A stretch of 64,000 bases of DNA from Sphingomonas sp. GTDB lineage: Bacteria; Pseudomonadota; Alphaproteobacteria; Sphingomonadales; Sphingomonadaceae. The position numbers were made by a program, and so were the translations under genes. Where the stretch lies: NCBI RefSeq assembly GCF_030145815.1, contig NZ_JAIXHL010000003.1, positions 62,001 to 126,000 of the forward strand, given 5' to 3'. This document shows positions 33,591 to 43,606 of this stretch, one piece after another. The notes beneath the pieces were generated by a model, which ran no database searches, was not told the DNA's origin, and was given only the letters and a program-made list of their open reading frames with translations. The first letter of the stretch is position 1, and every line of letters starts with the position of its first letter.

Positions 33591-34579
33591 GCCCAGCCCT
33601 CCACGCCGCGCGCGCGCCGGGTCAGCACGTCGAGGCACGCCATGCGCACCGCGACGCCCATTTCGACCTGTTCGGTGATCGCGGAGCGGCCAGGCAGGTC
33701 GGCGACGACTGAGTCGATTTCGACCCCGCGATTCATCGGGCCGGGGTGCATGACCAGCGCATCGGGCTTGGCACGCTTGAGGCGTTCAAGTGTCAGGCCG
33801 TAGTTGAGGTGATATTCGCGGGTCGAGGGGATGTAGGCCCCGGACATCCGCTCATTCTGCAGCCGCAACATCATCACCACGTCCGCCCCCTCCAGCGCCG
33901 CATCGAAATCGGTGAAGGGGGTGACGTGCATCTTCTCGATCGCGGCGGGCATCAGCGTCGAGGGGGCGACGACGCGCACCTCTGCCGCCAGCGCGGTGAG
34001 CGCGAGGATGTTCGAGCGCGCGACGCGGCTGTGCAGGATGTCGCCGCAGATCACCACGCGCTGATGCGCGATGCTGCCCCGGCGGCGGCGGATGGTGAGG
34101 GCGTCGAGCAGCGCCTGGGTCGGATGCTCATGGCTGCCGTCGCCGGCGTTGAGCACCGGGCAATCGACCTTGTCGGCAATCAGCTGCACCGCGCCGGACG
34201 ACATGTGCCGGATCACGATCACGTCCGCGCGCATCGCGTTGAGCGTCATCGCGGTGTCGATCAGCGTCTCACCCTTCTTCACGCTCGACTGTGCGGCGTG
34301 CATGTTGACGACGTCGGCGCCAAGCCGCTTGCCCGCAATCTCGAAGCTCAGCAGCGTGCGGGTCGAGTTCTCGAAAAAGGCGTTGATCTGGGTCAACCCG
34401 TCGAGGCGATGATCGCTGGGCGCGCGGTTGCGGTTCGCCTCGATCCACTGTTCCGCCTCGTCGAGCAGGAACAGGATTTCGTGCGGCTGAAGCCCGGAAA
34501 TGCCCGTCAGGTGCGCGTGCGGGAACACGGCACGCCCCTGAATCTGGGCGCCGGGGCGATGATCGATCGGCGGTTGCAT
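33587..34579 (-). CDS. pyrB: Aspartate carbamoyltransferase, catalytic chain
   Basis: 330 residues. The carbamoyl-phosphate loop reads [20 protein letters not shown], and [12 protein letters not shown] and MHPGPMNRG are also diagnostic. It joins carbamoyl phosphate and aspartate in pyrimidine synthesis. The downstream gene (overlap 4 bases) encodes the non-catalytic dihydroorotase-like partner. No pyrI regulatory chain is present. ruvX lies 35 bases away downstream of no shared signal, on the same strand upstream. Confidence 0.96.
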   Translation of the reverse strand: MQPPIDHRPGAQIQGRAVFPHAHLTGISGLQPHEILFLLDEAEQWIEANRNRAPSDHRLDGLTQINAFFENSTRTLLSFEIAGKRLGADVVNMHAAQSSVKKGETLIDTAMTLNAMRADVIVIRHMSSGAVQLIADKVDCPVLNAGDGSHEHPTQALLDALTIRRRRGSIAHQRVVICGDILHSRVARSNILALTALAAEVRVVAPSTLMPAAIEKMHVTPFTDFDAALEGADVVMMLRLQNERMSGAYIPSTREYHLNYGLTLERLKRAKPDALVMHPGPMNRGVEIDSVVADLPGRSAITEQVEMGVAVRMACLDVLTRRARGVEGWA

Positions 34580-34614
34580 TAAAGGCGCGGGTTAGCGAGG
34601 CGGGGAGGGCAAGT

Positions 34615-35076
34615 CTAGCCTGTGGTCAAAGCGTCGATCGCCCCTTGCAGGATGTAGCTTGCCGCGAGCTTGTCGACCCGTTCGGCGCGTTTGGCGCGGG
34701 AGAGGTCTTCGGCGATCATCTGACGCTCGACCGCGGCGGTGGACCAGCGTTCGTCCCACAGGAAGATCGGGAGGTTCAGGTCGGCGAGGTTGCGGGCGAA
34801 GGCGCGGGTCGATTGCGTGCGCGGGCTGTCGGTCCCGTCGAGGTTAAGGGGAAGGCCGATGACCAGCCCTTTCACCTGTTGCTGACCGATCAGGGCGACC
34901 AGCTCGGCCTTGTCGGCGGTGAATTTGGTGCGCTTGATCAGATGCGCGGGGCTGGCGAAGGACCAGCCGGCGTCGCACAGGGCAGTGCCGATCGTCTTGG
35001 TCCCGACATCGAGGCCGAGCAGGCGCCCGCCGTCGGGCAGGGCGTCCCGGAATGCAGCGGCGTCGGTGGTGATCAT
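34615..35076 (-). CDS. ruvX: Holliday junction resolvase-like nuclease RuvX/YqgF
   Basis: 153 residues from ATG 35076, whose ATGA overlaps the stop of the DUF3089 gene; a longer frame to 35118 lies inside that gene. The RNase H-like fold is shown by [36 protein letters not shown] and [16 protein letters not shown]. Family members act in pre-16S rRNA 5' processing or in junction resolution. It is directly upstream of pyrB. Confidence 0.93.
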   Translation of the reverse strand: MITTDAAAFRDALPDGGRLLGLDVGTKTIGTALCDAGWSFASPAHLIKRTKFTADKAELVALIGQQQVKGLVIGLPLNLDGTDSPRTQSTRAFARNLADLNLPIFLWDERWSTAAVERQMIAEDLSRAKRAERVDKLAASYILQGAIDALTTG

Positions 35077-36233
35077 CCCGCCGTGCGGCGTCCGAAGGGC
35101 GCGAAAATGTCGATCCACGCGCTGCGCCGGTCGCGGTGCGCCTTGAGCCGACGCTCGGCATCGGCGCGGACATTGCTCCAGAACAGGGTGTAGTCGAACA
35201 CATGATAATTGTTGCCGGGCAGGACATATTGCCCGCCAACCCCCGACGGCACCGTGCCAAGCATCAGGAACCCGCGACCGTCACAGCGCAGCGTAGTCTT
35301 GTTCTTCGCCAGCGTGGCCGACGACAGGTCGGATGCTGGAAGCAGATTGCCGACATCGAACATTGCCGCGTCCTTCGCCGCTGGAGTTCCGGTGACAGGG
35401 TTGCTGCAGATCATCGCCGTGCCCTTGCGCGGCGCGCCGGTGAAGCCGGTCGAGGCATCGAAGGTGTCGAGGATCAGCGACGGGTCGGCGGGCTCGGCAA
35501 AGCTCTGCCACGACAGGATGCAGCCGCTCTGGTCGGCGGCTGTGCATTCGGGCAGGCCAAGCGCGGGCAGGTCGGCGGTCTGCGACACCGGCCAGCCAAT
35601 GACATAGGCCGCGACGATCCGCTTTGCGAGCGGCTTGCCCGCCACGCGGTCGCGGAGCAGGCGGGTGAGGTGGAGCGCGCCCTGACTATGCCCGGCCAGG
35701 ATGATCGGGCGGTCGCCGGCTTCCTTCAAGAACTGGTCGAATGCGGCGGTGATGTCGCGGTAGGCGAGATCGAGCGCCTGTTGCGCATCCGCCTTGGTGG
35801 TGAGGAACGCGCCAAAGGTCGCCTGACGATAGCGCGGCGCCCAGATCGCGCCTGCGCCGTTGAACGCGCTTGCTTGGCCGCGCAGGAACAGGTTGGCGCG
35901 GTCGGTCGCCTCCTTGTCGTCGAGCGGCGCGTTCCATTTCGCGCGGTTGAGGTAGGAGGTCGGGTGGAGGAAGAAGACGGCCGCCTCGGGCTTGGCGGCG
36001 GGCTTGATCCCTCGCGGCGTCCATAGTGCGGGGTTGCCGCGCTTGTCGGGGCGGGCGAGCCACATATCGGCGCGGGCATAGCTGTCAGCCGGAAGTGCCG
36101 CCTGCGATTCGAAGCGGCCGCCGGGGACCATGGCCTGCCGCAGCAGCTCCACACCCCAGATCCGGTACGCAAAGGTCGCTGCAAGCGCGAGCACGATCAA
36201 CACCGCCACGATATAGAGGAACTTACGCGCCAC
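35073..36233 (-). CDS. DUF3089 alpha/beta-hydrolase-like protein
   Basis: 386 residues from GTG 36233, preceded by GGAGAG; the open frame to 36386 has no better start. One N-terminal transmembrane segment ([19 protein letters not shown]) anchors the protein, with the enzyme outside the cytoplasm. The nucleophile elbow is GHSQGALHL, and [20 protein letters not shown] is typical of DUF3089. Substrate unknown. Its stop overlaps the ruvX start. It is divergent from the DUF4153 gene by 113 bases. Confidence 0.88.
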   Translation of the reverse strand: MARKFLYIVAVLIVLALAATFAYRIWGVELLRQAMVPGGRFESQAALPADSYARADMWLARPDKRGNPALWTPRGIKPAAKPEAAVFFLHPTSYLNRAKWNAPLDDKEATDRANLFLRGQASAFNGAGAIWAPRYRQATFGAFLTTKADAQQALDLAYRDITAAFDQFLKEAGDRPIILAGHSQGALHLTRLLRDRVAGKPLAKRIVAAYVIGWPVSQTADLPALGLPECTAADQSGCILSWQSFAEPADPSLILDTFDASTGFTGAPRKGTAMICSNPVTGTPAAKDAAMFDVGNLLPASDLSSATLAKNKTTLRCDGRGFLMLGTVPSGVGGQYVLPGNNYHVFDYTLFWSNVRADAERRLKAHRDRRSAWIDIFAPFGRRTAG

Positions 36234-36346
36234 GTCGGGCTCTCCATTGTGCAATGCAGCATGACGCGCTGCCGGGCAATCGCTTTCCGTTGCGCGATGG
36301 TTGCGAAGGATGCAACCTTGGTGGGCGCAATCGAAGGGGGCAGGGG

Positions 36347-38098
36347 ATGAACGAAGCGGTCGAACAACGGGACGAACGTTGGCCATTGCTGCCGCCGATC
36401 CTCGCCGCGCTGGGACTGGCTGCGGGGCTGATCGCGCACTGGATCATCGGAACCGGCTATCAGGCGGAGATCAGCGCGGTACGACTCGCGCTGCTGAGCT
36501 TTGTCAGCGTGTCGGCGATCCTGTTCGGTTTCGTCGTGATTCGCACCGATCTGATCCGTTCGGGGATCTTCGCGGTCGGCTGCGGGGCGGTCGCGGCGCT
36601 GATCCTCTATTTCAACGGCGCGACATCGGGGTGGAGCGCGACCGAGGGCTGGCGGCTCGTCTGCCTCGCGCTCGCTATCGGCATCGCCGCGCCGCTGTTT
36701 CAGGCGGGGCGTGAGGGCGGGTTTCGGCCTCTGTCCTATCCTCTGGCGCACGATCACGCCTGGACCAATGCGGTGCTGTGGTGCCTCAGCTGGGCGTTTG
36801 TCGGCGTCGTCATGCTGCTGTCGTTCCTGCTTGCCGCTTTGTTCGAACTGATCGGGATCGAGCTGCTCAGCGACCTGCTTGAAAAGGAATGGTTCTGGCG
36901 CGGGCTGGTCGGGCTGTCCTTCGGCTTGGGTCTCGCCTTGTTGCGTGAACAGCGGCGGATCGTCGGCTTGCTCCAGAATGTCGCGATGCTGGTGCTGGGC
37001 GTGCTCGCGCCGGTGCTGGCGGTGGGGCTCGGGCTATTCCTGATCGCGCTGCCATTCACCGGATTGCAGCCTTTGTGGGAGGCGACCAAGGCTACCACGC
37101 CGATCCTGCTCGCCTGCGCGGTCGGGGCGTTGTTGCTGGTTAATGCGGTGATCGGCAATGGTGGTGACGATGCGCCGCGCAATCGCGTGCTGCGCTGGGC
37201 GGCGTTGGTGCTGGCAGTGGCGATCCTGCCGCTGGTCGGGATTGCCGCCGTCGCGACCGGGCTGCGCATCGGGCAGTATGGCTTCACGCCGGAGCGGTTG
37301 TGGGGTCTGACCTTCGTCGTCATCGCGAGCGTCGTGGCGGTCGCGTACATCGCCAGCGTGATCCGCGGACGCGGTGGCTGGGCGGAGCGGGTGCGGCCCG
37401 CTAACCTGCATCTGGCGATGATCGTGTGCGGCGTCGCACTGCTGCTCGCGACGCCGCTGGTGAGCTTCAACGCGATCTCGGCCCGCGATCAGGTTGCGCG
37501 GCTGGAGTCGGGTAAGGTGTCGCCGGACAAGTTCGACTGGGCGGCGCTGGCGTTCGATTTTGGCGAACCGGGGCGGAAGGCGCTGGAGCGGTTGAACTCT
37601 TCCGGCGATGCCAAGACCCGCAAGGCGGCGAACGTTGCAATGGCGGCAAAGACTCGCTGGGAGCTGATGGGAGGCGAGCGCGAACAGGCGCGGCTGTTTG
37701 AAGTGGAAAAGCGGGTCCGCATGCTCCCGAGCGCTATTCCCCTTACGCCCGAGCTGCGGGGGATACTGGCCGATTACAAAGTCTGTGGTGACAATGACCA
37801 GCGTTGCACCATGTATGTATTCCCCGGCGAGCGGCAGGCACTGATCTACAAGGATTCTTGCGTAACATCCGTAGTAGAGCGGAGTGATGAGGCCACTGGC
37901 GTCGATTGGATGTGCCGAAACCCGATCCGGATCGAGTCCACCGACGGAAAATGGCGCTTTCTAGAAACGAGGATTCTGGATTCCGCAAAGAAGGCGGCGC
38001 TTAGCGATGGGTATCGCGATGGCAGGATCGAAGTCCGCCCCGTCCAGCGCCGTCAGGTCTTCGTCGGCGGCGTGCCGGTCGGCGATCCGTTCGAATAA
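36347..38098 (+). CDS. DUF4153 multi-pass membrane protein
   Basis: 583 residues from ATG 36347 with AGGGG just before. About eleven hydrophobic segments occupy residues 15-380, followed by a soluble domain (about 385-583) with a Cys-containing segment (YKVCGDNDQRCTMYVFPGE). The part VMLLSFLLAALFELIGIELL ... EWFWRGLVGLSFGLG matches DUF4153, of unknown function. The C-terminal domain is an addition not seen in all members. It lies 43 bases upstream of gatC. Confidence 0.85.
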   Translation: MNEAVEQRDERWPLLPPILAALGLAAGLIAHWIIGTGYQAEISAVRLALLSFVSVSAILFGFVVIRTDLIRSGIFAVGCGAVAALILYFNGATSGWSATEGWRLVCLALAIGIAAPLFQAGREGGFRPLSYPLAHDHAWTNAVLWCLSWAFVGVVMLLSFLLAALFELIGIELLSDLLEKEWFWRGLVGLSFGLGLALLREQRRIVGLLQNVAMLVLGVLAPVLAVGLGLFLIALPFTGLQPLWEATKATTPILLACAVGALLLVNAVIGNGGDDAPRNRVLRWAALVLAVAILPLVGIAAVATGLRIGQYGFTPERLWGLTFVVIASVVAVAYIASVIRGRGGWAERVRPANLHLAMIVCGVALLLATPLVSFNAISARDQVARLESGKVSPDKFDWAALAFDFGEPGRKALERLNSSGDAKTRKAANVAMAAKTRWELMGGEREQARLFEVEKRVRMLPSAIPLTPELRGILADYKVCGDNDQRCTMYVFPGERQALIYKDSCVTSVVERSDEATGVDWMCRNPIRIESTDGKWRFLETRILDSAKKAALSDGYRDGRIEVRPVQRRQVFVGGVPVGDPFE

Positions 38099-38141
38099 CC
38101 CCGCTTGCTGAAACGGGGGCGTCGCTGCTAGGCGCTCCCGC

Positions 38142-38429
38142 ATGTCCGTAGAACCCGCCACCGTGAAGAAGGTCGCGAGCCTAGCGCGTATCGCGATCAG
38201 CGATGCCGACGCCGAGCGGCTCGCGCCTGAGCTCAACAATATCCTCGGCTGGATCGAGCAGCTGGGCGAGGTCGATACTTCGTCCGTCGAGCCGATGACC
38301 GCCGTGATCCCCAACACGCTGCGCTTGCGCGACGATGTCGTGAACGACGGCGACATGCGCGACGCGGTGCTGGCAAATGCGCCGCTCGCCGAGCATGGCT
38401 TTTTCACCGTGCCCAAGGTGATCGAATAA
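38142..38429 (+). CDS. gatC: Asp-tRNA(Asn)/Glu-tRNA(Gln) amidotransferase subunit C
   Basis: 95 residues. [20 protein letters not shown] and [22 protein letters not shown] are hallmark GatC. It is a scaffold that wraps GatA and GatB. The stop overlaps the gatA ATG by one base. Presence of GatCAB implies that Gln-tRNA or Asn-tRNA is made by transamidation, as usual in alphaproteobacteria. Confidence 0.96.
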   Translation: MSVEPATVKKVASLARIAISDADAERLAPELNNILGWIEQLGEVDTSSVEPMTAVIPNTLRLRDDVVNDGDMRDAVLANAPLAEHGFFTVPKVIE

Positions 38430-39913
38430 TGACCGACCTCACCAACCTCGGCGTCGCCGCGCTGCGCGACGGCATCCGCACGGGCGAGTTTTCGGCGCGC
38501 GAAGTCGCGGACGCCTTCATCGTCAAGGTGAGCGCGGCCAAGCAGCTCAACGCCTTCATCGTCGAAACGCCCGAGCATGCGCTCGCCGCCGCGCGTGAAG
38601 CCGACACCGCGCGCGCCGCTGGCGAAACGCTGAAACCCCTGGCTGGCGTGCCGATCGGCATGAAGGACCTGTTCTGCACCAAGGGCGTGCAGACCACCGC
38701 CGCCAGCCATATGCTGGAGGGGTTCAAGCCGGTCTATGAATCCACCGTCTCGCAGAAATTGTGGGACGCAGGCGCGGGGATGCTGGGCAAGCTGAACCTC
38801 GATCAGTTCGCGATGGGATCGTCGAACGAGACCAGCTATTTCGGCAATGTGATCAGCCCGTGGCGGCGCAAGGATGGCGGCAATGCCCCGCTCGCACCCG
38901 GCGGTTCGTCGGGCGGCAGCTCGGCGGCGATCAGCGCGCGGCTCGTGCCCGCAGCGACCGGCACCGACACCGGCGGTTCGATCCGCCAGCCTGCGGCGTT
39001 CACCGGCATCAGCGGCATCAAGCCGACCTATGGCCGCTGCTCGCGCTGGGGCGTGGTGGCGTTTGCCTCGTCGCTCGATCAGGCCGGCCCGATGGCGCGC
39101 GACGTGCGCGATTGCGCGATCATGCTGGAGGCGATGGCGGGCTTCGACGCCAAGGACGCGACCTCGCTCAAGCTCGACGTACCCAAGTGGGAGCAGGGGC
39201 TGAACCCCGATCTGCGCGGCAAGAAGGTCGGGATTCCCAAGGAATATCGCGTCGACGGCATGCCGAGCGAGATCGAGGCGCTGTGGCAGCAGGGCATCGA
39301 CTGGCTGAAGGATGCGGGCGCGGAGATCGTCGAAGTCTCGCTCCCGCATACCAAGTACGCGCTGCCGGCTTACTACATCATCGCCCCGGCAGAGGCGTCG
39401 TCCAACCTCGCCCGCTATGACGGCGTGCGCTATGGCCAGCGCGACCTGCCCGATGGGGCGGGGTTGCAGGACATGTACGCCGCGACCCGCGCCGCCGGGT
39501 TCGGCCCGGAGGTGCAGCGCCGCATCCTGATCGGCACCTATGTGCTCTCGGCCGGGTTCTACGATGCGTACTACACCCAGGCGCAGAAGGTCCGCACGCT
39601 GATCGCGCGCGATTTCGAGCGGGCGTGGCTGCAGTGCGATCTGCTGCTGACCCCGACCGCGCCGAGTGCCGCGTTCGCACTGGGCGAGAAGAGCGCCGAT
39701 CCGCTGGCGATGTATTTGAACGACGTCTTCACCGTGCCGTCCTCGCTGGCGGGCATCCCCGCGATGTCGGTGCCGGGCGGGCTGGACAAGGACGGGCTGC
39801 CGCTCGGCCTGCAGATCATCGGCAAGCCGCTGGACGAACAGGGCGTGCTCAACGCGAGCCTCGCGATCGAGCAGCGGGCGGGCTTCACGGCGCGGCCGGA
39901 GCAGTGGTGGTAG
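38429..39913 (+). CDS. gatA: Asp-tRNA(Asn)/Glu-tRNA(Gln) amidotransferase subunit A
   Basis: 494 residues. Amidase-signature catalytic triad Lys79 ([10 protein letters not shown]), cis-Ser160 ([12 protein letters not shown]) and Ser184 ([11 protein letters not shown]). It hydrolyses glutamine and channels ammonia to GatB. The stop TAG at 39911 is followed at once by a 52-residue ORF, then gatB. Confidence 0.97.
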   Translation: MTDLTNLGVAALRDGIRTGEFSAREVADAFIVKVSAAKQLNAFIVETPEHALAAAREADTARAAGETLKPLAGVPIGMKDLFCTKGVQTTAASHMLEGFKPVYESTVSQKLWDAGAGMLGKLNLDQFAMGSSNETSYFGNVISPWRRKDGGNAPLAPGGSSGGSSAAISARLVPAATGTDTGGSIRQPAAFTGISGIKPTYGRCSRWGVVAFASSLDQAGPMARDVRDCAIMLEAMAGFDAKDATSLKLDVPKWEQGLNPDLRGKKVGIPKEYRVDGMPSEIEALWQQGIDWLKDAGAEIVEVSLPHTKYALPAYYIIAPAEASSNLARYDGVRYGQRDLPDGAGLQDMYAATRAAGFGPEVQRRILIGTYVLSAGFYDAYYTQAQKVRTLIARDFERAWLQCDLLLTPTAPSAAFALGEKSADPLAMYLNDVFTVPSSLAGIPAMSVPGGLDKDGLPLGLQIIGKPLDEQGVLNASLAIEQRAGFTARPEQWW

Positions 39914-39914
39914 G

Positions 39915-40073
39915 ATGGAAGAAGCGTGCATCGCGATCGTAGCGCTCATCGCTATGCCGATCGCAATGTTCGCAGCCGATCTGTTCGGCCTCTGTGCGGG
40001 GCTGGGCTGGGGATATTACTCCAAAAGGCGCCGGGCAAAGCGCGCTGAACGGAAGTTGCAGGCAAATGACTGA
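39915..40073 (+). CDS. 52-residue membrane microprotein between gatA and gatB
   Basis: ATG 39915 comes one base after the gatA stop; TGA 40071-40073 overlaps the gatB start by 8 bases. One hydrophobic segment spans about residues 5-32 ([19 protein letters not shown]). A strongly basic tail follows ([12 protein letters not shown]), which predicts a cytoplasmic C-terminus. The ribosome site is GGTGGTAGG inside the end of gatA. The coupling on both sides suggests real translation. No family recognised. Confidence 0.6.
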   Translation: MEEACIAIVALIAMPIAMFAADLFGLCAGLGWGYYSKRRRAKRAERKLQAND

Positions 40074-41526
40074 ATCGACTTATCGCATCAAAGGCGAAAC
40101 CGGTGAGTGGGAGGTCGTGATCGGCCTGGAGGTCCATGCGCAGGTTACGTCCAACGCCAAGCTGTTTTCGGGCGCGGCTACCGCGTTCGGGGCAGAGCCG
40201 AACACGCAGGTTTCCCTCGTCGACGCGGCGATGCCGGGCATGCTGCCGGTACCGAACATCGAGTGTATCCGTCAGGCGGTGCGCACCGGCATGGCGATCG
40301 ACGCGAAGATCAACAAATGGTCGCGCTTCGACCGCAAGAACTATTTCTACGCCGATCTGCCGCAGGGCTATCAGATCAGCCAGCTCTACCACCCGCTGGT
40401 GGGCGAGGGCGCGATCGAGATCGACGTCGATGGCGAGACCAAGACGATCGGCGTCGAGCGCATCCATGTCGAGCAGGATGCCGGCAAGCTGATGCACGAC
40501 CAGCATCCGCGCCTGTCCTATGTCGACCTCAATCGCAGCGGCGTCGCGCTGATGGAGATCGTGTCGAAGCCCGACATGCGCTCGCCCGCCGAGGCAGGGG
40601 CGTATCTTGCCAAGCTGCGCTCGATCCTGCGCTATGTGGGCTCGTGCGACGGCAATATGGACCAGGGTTCGATGCGCGCCGACGTCAACGTCAGCGTGCG
40701 CAAGCCCGGCGCGGAGTTCGGCACGCGGACGGAGACCAAGAACGTCAACTCGGTCCGCTTCGTCATGCAGACGGTGGAGATCGAGGCGAAGCGCCAGATC
40801 GAGGTGCTGGAGAGCGGCGGCACGATCGTTCAGGAAACGCGCCTGTTCGACCCCGATCGCGGCGAAACTCGGTCGATGCGGTCGAAGGAAGACGCGCACG
40901 ATTATCGCTATTTCCCCGATCCCGACCTGCTCCCGCTCGAACTGGACGATGCGTTTCTGGACGCGTGCCGCGCGTCGCTGCCCGAACTGCCCGACGCCAA
41001 GCGCGCGCGCTACATCGCGGCGGGTGTGACGCCGTATAATGCCGGCGTGCTGACCGCCGAGGTCGAGACCGTGCGCTATTTCGACGCGCTGCTCGACGCG
41101 GGTGCCAAGGGTGCGGCGGCTTCGAACTGGGTTACGTCCGAGCTGTTCGGCGCGCTCAACAAGCTGGGCAAGAGCATCGAGGAGTCGCCGGTGAGCGCGG
41201 CGCAGGCGGCCGAACTGCTCGGCCTGGTCGCGGATGGCACCATCTCTGGCAGCCTCGCCAAGCAGGTGTTCGAGATCATGCTCGAAACCGGCGATAGTGC
41301 GGGCAAGATCGTCGAGGAGCGCGGGCTCAAGCAGACGTCCGACACCGGCGCGATCGAGGCGGTGATCGCCGACGTTCTGGCCAAGAACCCCGGTCAGCTC
41401 GAACAGTATCGCGGCGGCAAGGAAGCCCTGTTCGGCTTCTTCGTCGGCCAGACGATGAAGGCGATGGGCGGCAAGGCCAATCCCGGCGTGGTCAACGACC
41501 TGCTGAAGAAGGCGCTTGCCGGATAA
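40066..41526 (+). CDS. gatB: Asp-tRNA(Asn)/Glu-tRNA(Gln) amidotransferase subunit B
   Basis: 486 residues from ATG 40066. [42 protein letters not shown] and [17 protein letters not shown] are diagnostic. It phosphorylates and amidates Glu-tRNA(Gln) and Asp-tRNA(Asn) with ammonia from GatA. The C-terminal YqeY-like tail contacts tRNA. Last gene of gatC-gatA-ORF-gatB. Confidence 0.97.
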   Translation: MTESTYRIKGETGEWEVVIGLEVHAQVTSNAKLFSGAATAFGAEPNTQVSLVDAAMPGMLPVPNIECIRQAVRTGMAIDAKINKWSRFDRKNYFYADLPQGYQISQLYHPLVGEGAIEIDVDGETKTIGVERIHVEQDAGKLMHDQHPRLSYVDLNRSGVALMEIVSKPDMRSPAEAGAYLAKLRSILRYVGSCDGNMDQGSMRADVNVSVRKPGAEFGTRTETKNVNSVRFVMQTVEIEAKRQIEVLESGGTIVQETRLFDPDRGETRSMRSKEDAHDYRYFPDPDLLPLELDDAFLDACRASLPELPDAKRARYIAAGVTPYNAGVLTAEVETVRYFDALLDAGAKGAAASNWVTSELFGALNKLGKSIEESPVSAAQAAELLGLVADGTISGSLAKQVFEIMLETGDSAGKIVEERGLKQTSDTGAIEAVIADVLAKNPGQLEQYRGGKEALFGFFVGQTMKAMGGKANPGVVNDLLKKALAG

Positions 41527-41539
41527 AGGGCCCCAGCCT

Positions 41540-41734
41540 CTACTGCGCGGTGTCGTCCTGGTTTCTGGTCACGCCGCCGGTCCCGCCGACGGCCCCGTCG
41601 ACGCCATCCGGCGGAGATTTGTCCCGAATATTCTCGATGTCGCGGTTGGTTTCATCGACCGCGCGTTCGAGGTCGCTGCGGTGGTCGTGATCGGCTTCGG
41701 GCAGGCTGTCCGGGTGCGGGTCAGGGTCGGTCAT
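41540..41734 (-). CDS. Small acidic hydrophilic protein
   Basis: 64 residues from ATG 41734, with GAGAGG ten bases upstream. Rich in Asp, Glu, Pro and Gly, with no hydrophobic segment; the middle (RSDLERAVDETNRDIENI) could form a helix. Unknown function. It is convergent with gatB, 14 bases away. Confidence 0.6.
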   Translation of the reverse strand: MTDPDPHPDSLPEADHDHRSDLERAVDETNRDIENIRDKSPPDGVDGAVGGTGGVTRNQDDTAQ

Positions 41735-41820
41735 CGATCGGCATCCTCTCGCCCGGAACAACGCGCCAGCTGGCGAGATGCTCCGGGTAAGCGGTCAATC
41801 TGCCGCGCGCGGCAGTTGGG

Positions 41821-42396
41821 TCAGAACTTCAGCGTTTCCGCCACGCGGCGGTATTTTTCGACATCCTTGTCGAAGAAATAGAGCGCGGGTGCTTCATAGG
41901 CGACAAGGTAGAGCTTGCCGCCTATGACCGCGCCAATCGCCTCACCCTTGCGCGACACCTCATCGTCGCGGGTGAAGCTATAGGTAAACCGGATTCCCTT
42001 CTGGCCACTGATCGTCGCTGGCTCTTGGCTGTCGATGCTCATCCGGTTGACGCCGTAACGCACGCGATAGGTGGATTCGAGCAGCGCCGGGATATCGGTG
42101 ATCAGCATGTTGGCCGTCACCTTGGGCAGCGGACGGTTCTTGCGGTCGACTTCGCGCATGATCGGCATGCCAGGCGCAATGCCGCCCAAGAAGGTCACCT
42201 TGTTCAGGCCGTCGCCGTCGATCGTCCAGATTTCGGTGTTCTTGCCTTCATTGCGAGTCAGTTTGTTCCACTCGTCGGCGGGAGTGGCCGACATGCTGGA
42301 CTTGGCGATTGCGGCGCGGGGACCGGGGGGCACCAGGGAGTTGGCGAGCGCGGGTGCACCAGCAAGCAGAGCGATCGCAATCATTGCGGATTTCAT
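41821..42396 (-). CDS. Secreted protein of unknown function
   Basis: 191 residues. The signal peptide MKSAMIAIALLAGAPALA is followed by a soluble domain with mixed beta-strand character (TEIWTIDGDGLNKVTFLGGI, KGIRFTYSFTRDDEVSRKG). Only one gene away from two other exported proteins of the same operon: it lies 10 bases downstream of the M48 peptidase gene. No family recognised. Confidence 0.75.
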   Translation of the reverse strand: MKSAMIAIALLAGAPALANSLVPPGPRAAIAKSSMSATPADEWNKLTRNEGKNTEIWTIDGDGLNKVTFLGGIAPGMPIMREVDRKNRPLPKVTANMLITDIPALLESTYRVRYGVNRMSIDSQEPATISGQKGIRFTYSFTRDDEVSRKGEAIGAVIGGKLYLVAYEAPALYFFDKDVEKYRRVAETLKF

Positions 42397-42406
42397 GGCA
42401 ATTTCC

Positions 42407-43606
42407 TCAATTTTCGATGAGCGACGCGATCGCCTTGGCGTCGCTAGCGTCAGGTTTCAGTCGAAGATATTCTTCCAGCGCCTTGCGGCCCTCGACGCTC
42501 TCCCCATTGCGGAGCAGCGCCAGTCCAAGGTTGCGGTGCAGTTCGGGCGCGGCATATCCGGCTACAGCGGCCTGTCGATACAGGTCGCTGGCAGTCTGAA
42601 GATCGCGGGGATATCCGCGCGCCCGATACAGCTCGGCGCGCGCGAACAGCAATTCGGGCATTGACCCCCACCGTGTGGCGAGATTGTCGAGCAAATAGGT
42701 GGTTCCGCCGAAATCATTCAGCTTGATTTGTGCATCGAGAAACCGCGGCAGATAAGGGGCCATCGCTTCCTGATAGCTCGCTCCACGTGCGTCACCGGAT
42801 GGACCGATGCGCAGGGCTTCTTTGGCAAGATAGGATGCGCGCGCCAGATGCGTCGGGTGCGTGTCGAAAAATCCTGCGCTATACCGTTGCTTCGGTTTCT
42901 GTTTCCGGCCGGCGACCGACGCATCGCTTTCGGCCATCAGCGATTGCCAGACTTCGGACGATGCTTGAGCCGGATAGCCCGCAGCGGAAATATATTTGAG
43001 CCCGAGCAGATCGGCCTGCGTTTCCTGTTCCCGGTTGAACTGGAAAAACGAACCCATCAGCGAGATCTGAACATTCCCGCCGCCGGTCGAGTAGCCATAG
43101 CTTGCCGCCACTGCCCCCAGCACGCCGATCCATGCGATCACGTCACTGGCCGAACGGCGGGCCTTGAAGCCGGCCAGGCTGTGACGCAGCTCGAAATGGG
43201 CGAACTCATGGCCGAGCACCGAAGCCAGCTCGGCTTCGTCCCGCACCCGCAATAATAACCCGGACCACACCTCCATCGCGCCGTTCGGCATCATCGATGC
43301 ATTGAAGGCGGGCACTTCCATCGCATAGATGCGAACGCCCTTGCACCGGTCCTGACCCACGCTGCGGCAAAGCACCTGCGTCAGATACGATTCCAGCTTG
43401 CCGTCGTTGATCCGCAGCGGGCTGTCGCGCAACATCCGTTCGCGCTCGTCTGCCTGCATCCACAGCCCGCGTTCATCGACGGTCGTGGGCTCATAAGCGG
43501 GCGTGTAGGCCGGGAGCGCGGATGCCTGATCGGAGCGCGCGGCATGGGTCGGCGCCACCGCGCCGAGCAATAGCGCCGCAACGCCCGACCAGCGCGTCAT
43601 GGTCAT
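42407..43606 (-). CDS. M48-family metallopeptidase with TPR tail
   Basis: 399 residues. A signal sequence (about 1-22) is followed by an M48 peptidase domain with H133-E-F-A-H137 and the third-ligand Glu in NREQETQADLLGL, then TPR-like repeats (about 290-390; AELYRARGYPRDLQTASDLY). This layout is that of BepA/LoiP-like periplasmic proteases and chaperones that act in outer-membrane protein assembly. The first ATG (43606) overlaps the stop of the upstream secreted-protein gene as ATGA. Confidence 0.9.
   Translation of the reverse strand: MTMTRWSGVAALLLGAVAPTHAARSDQASALPAYTPAYEPTTVDERGLWMQADERERMLRDSPLRINDGKLESYLTQVLCRSVGQDRCKGVRIYAMEVPAFNASMMPNGAMEVWSGLLLRVRDEAELASVLGHEFAHFELRHSLAGFKARRSASDVIAWIGVLGAVAASYGYSTGGGNVQISLMGSFFQFNREQETQADLLGLKYISAAGYPAQASSEVWQSLMAESDASVAGRKQKPKQRYSAGFFDTHPTHLARASYLAKEALRIGPSGDARGASYQEAMAPYLPRFLDAQIKLNDFGGTTYLLDNLATRWGSMPELLFARAELYRARGYPRDLQTASDLYRQAAVAGYAAPELHRNLGLALLRNGESVEGRKALEEYLRLKPDASDAKAIASLIEN

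Noticed and set aside
37961..39949. 662-residue open frame on the minus strand
   Set aside because: Antisense to gatC and gatA, whose catalytic residues are intact.
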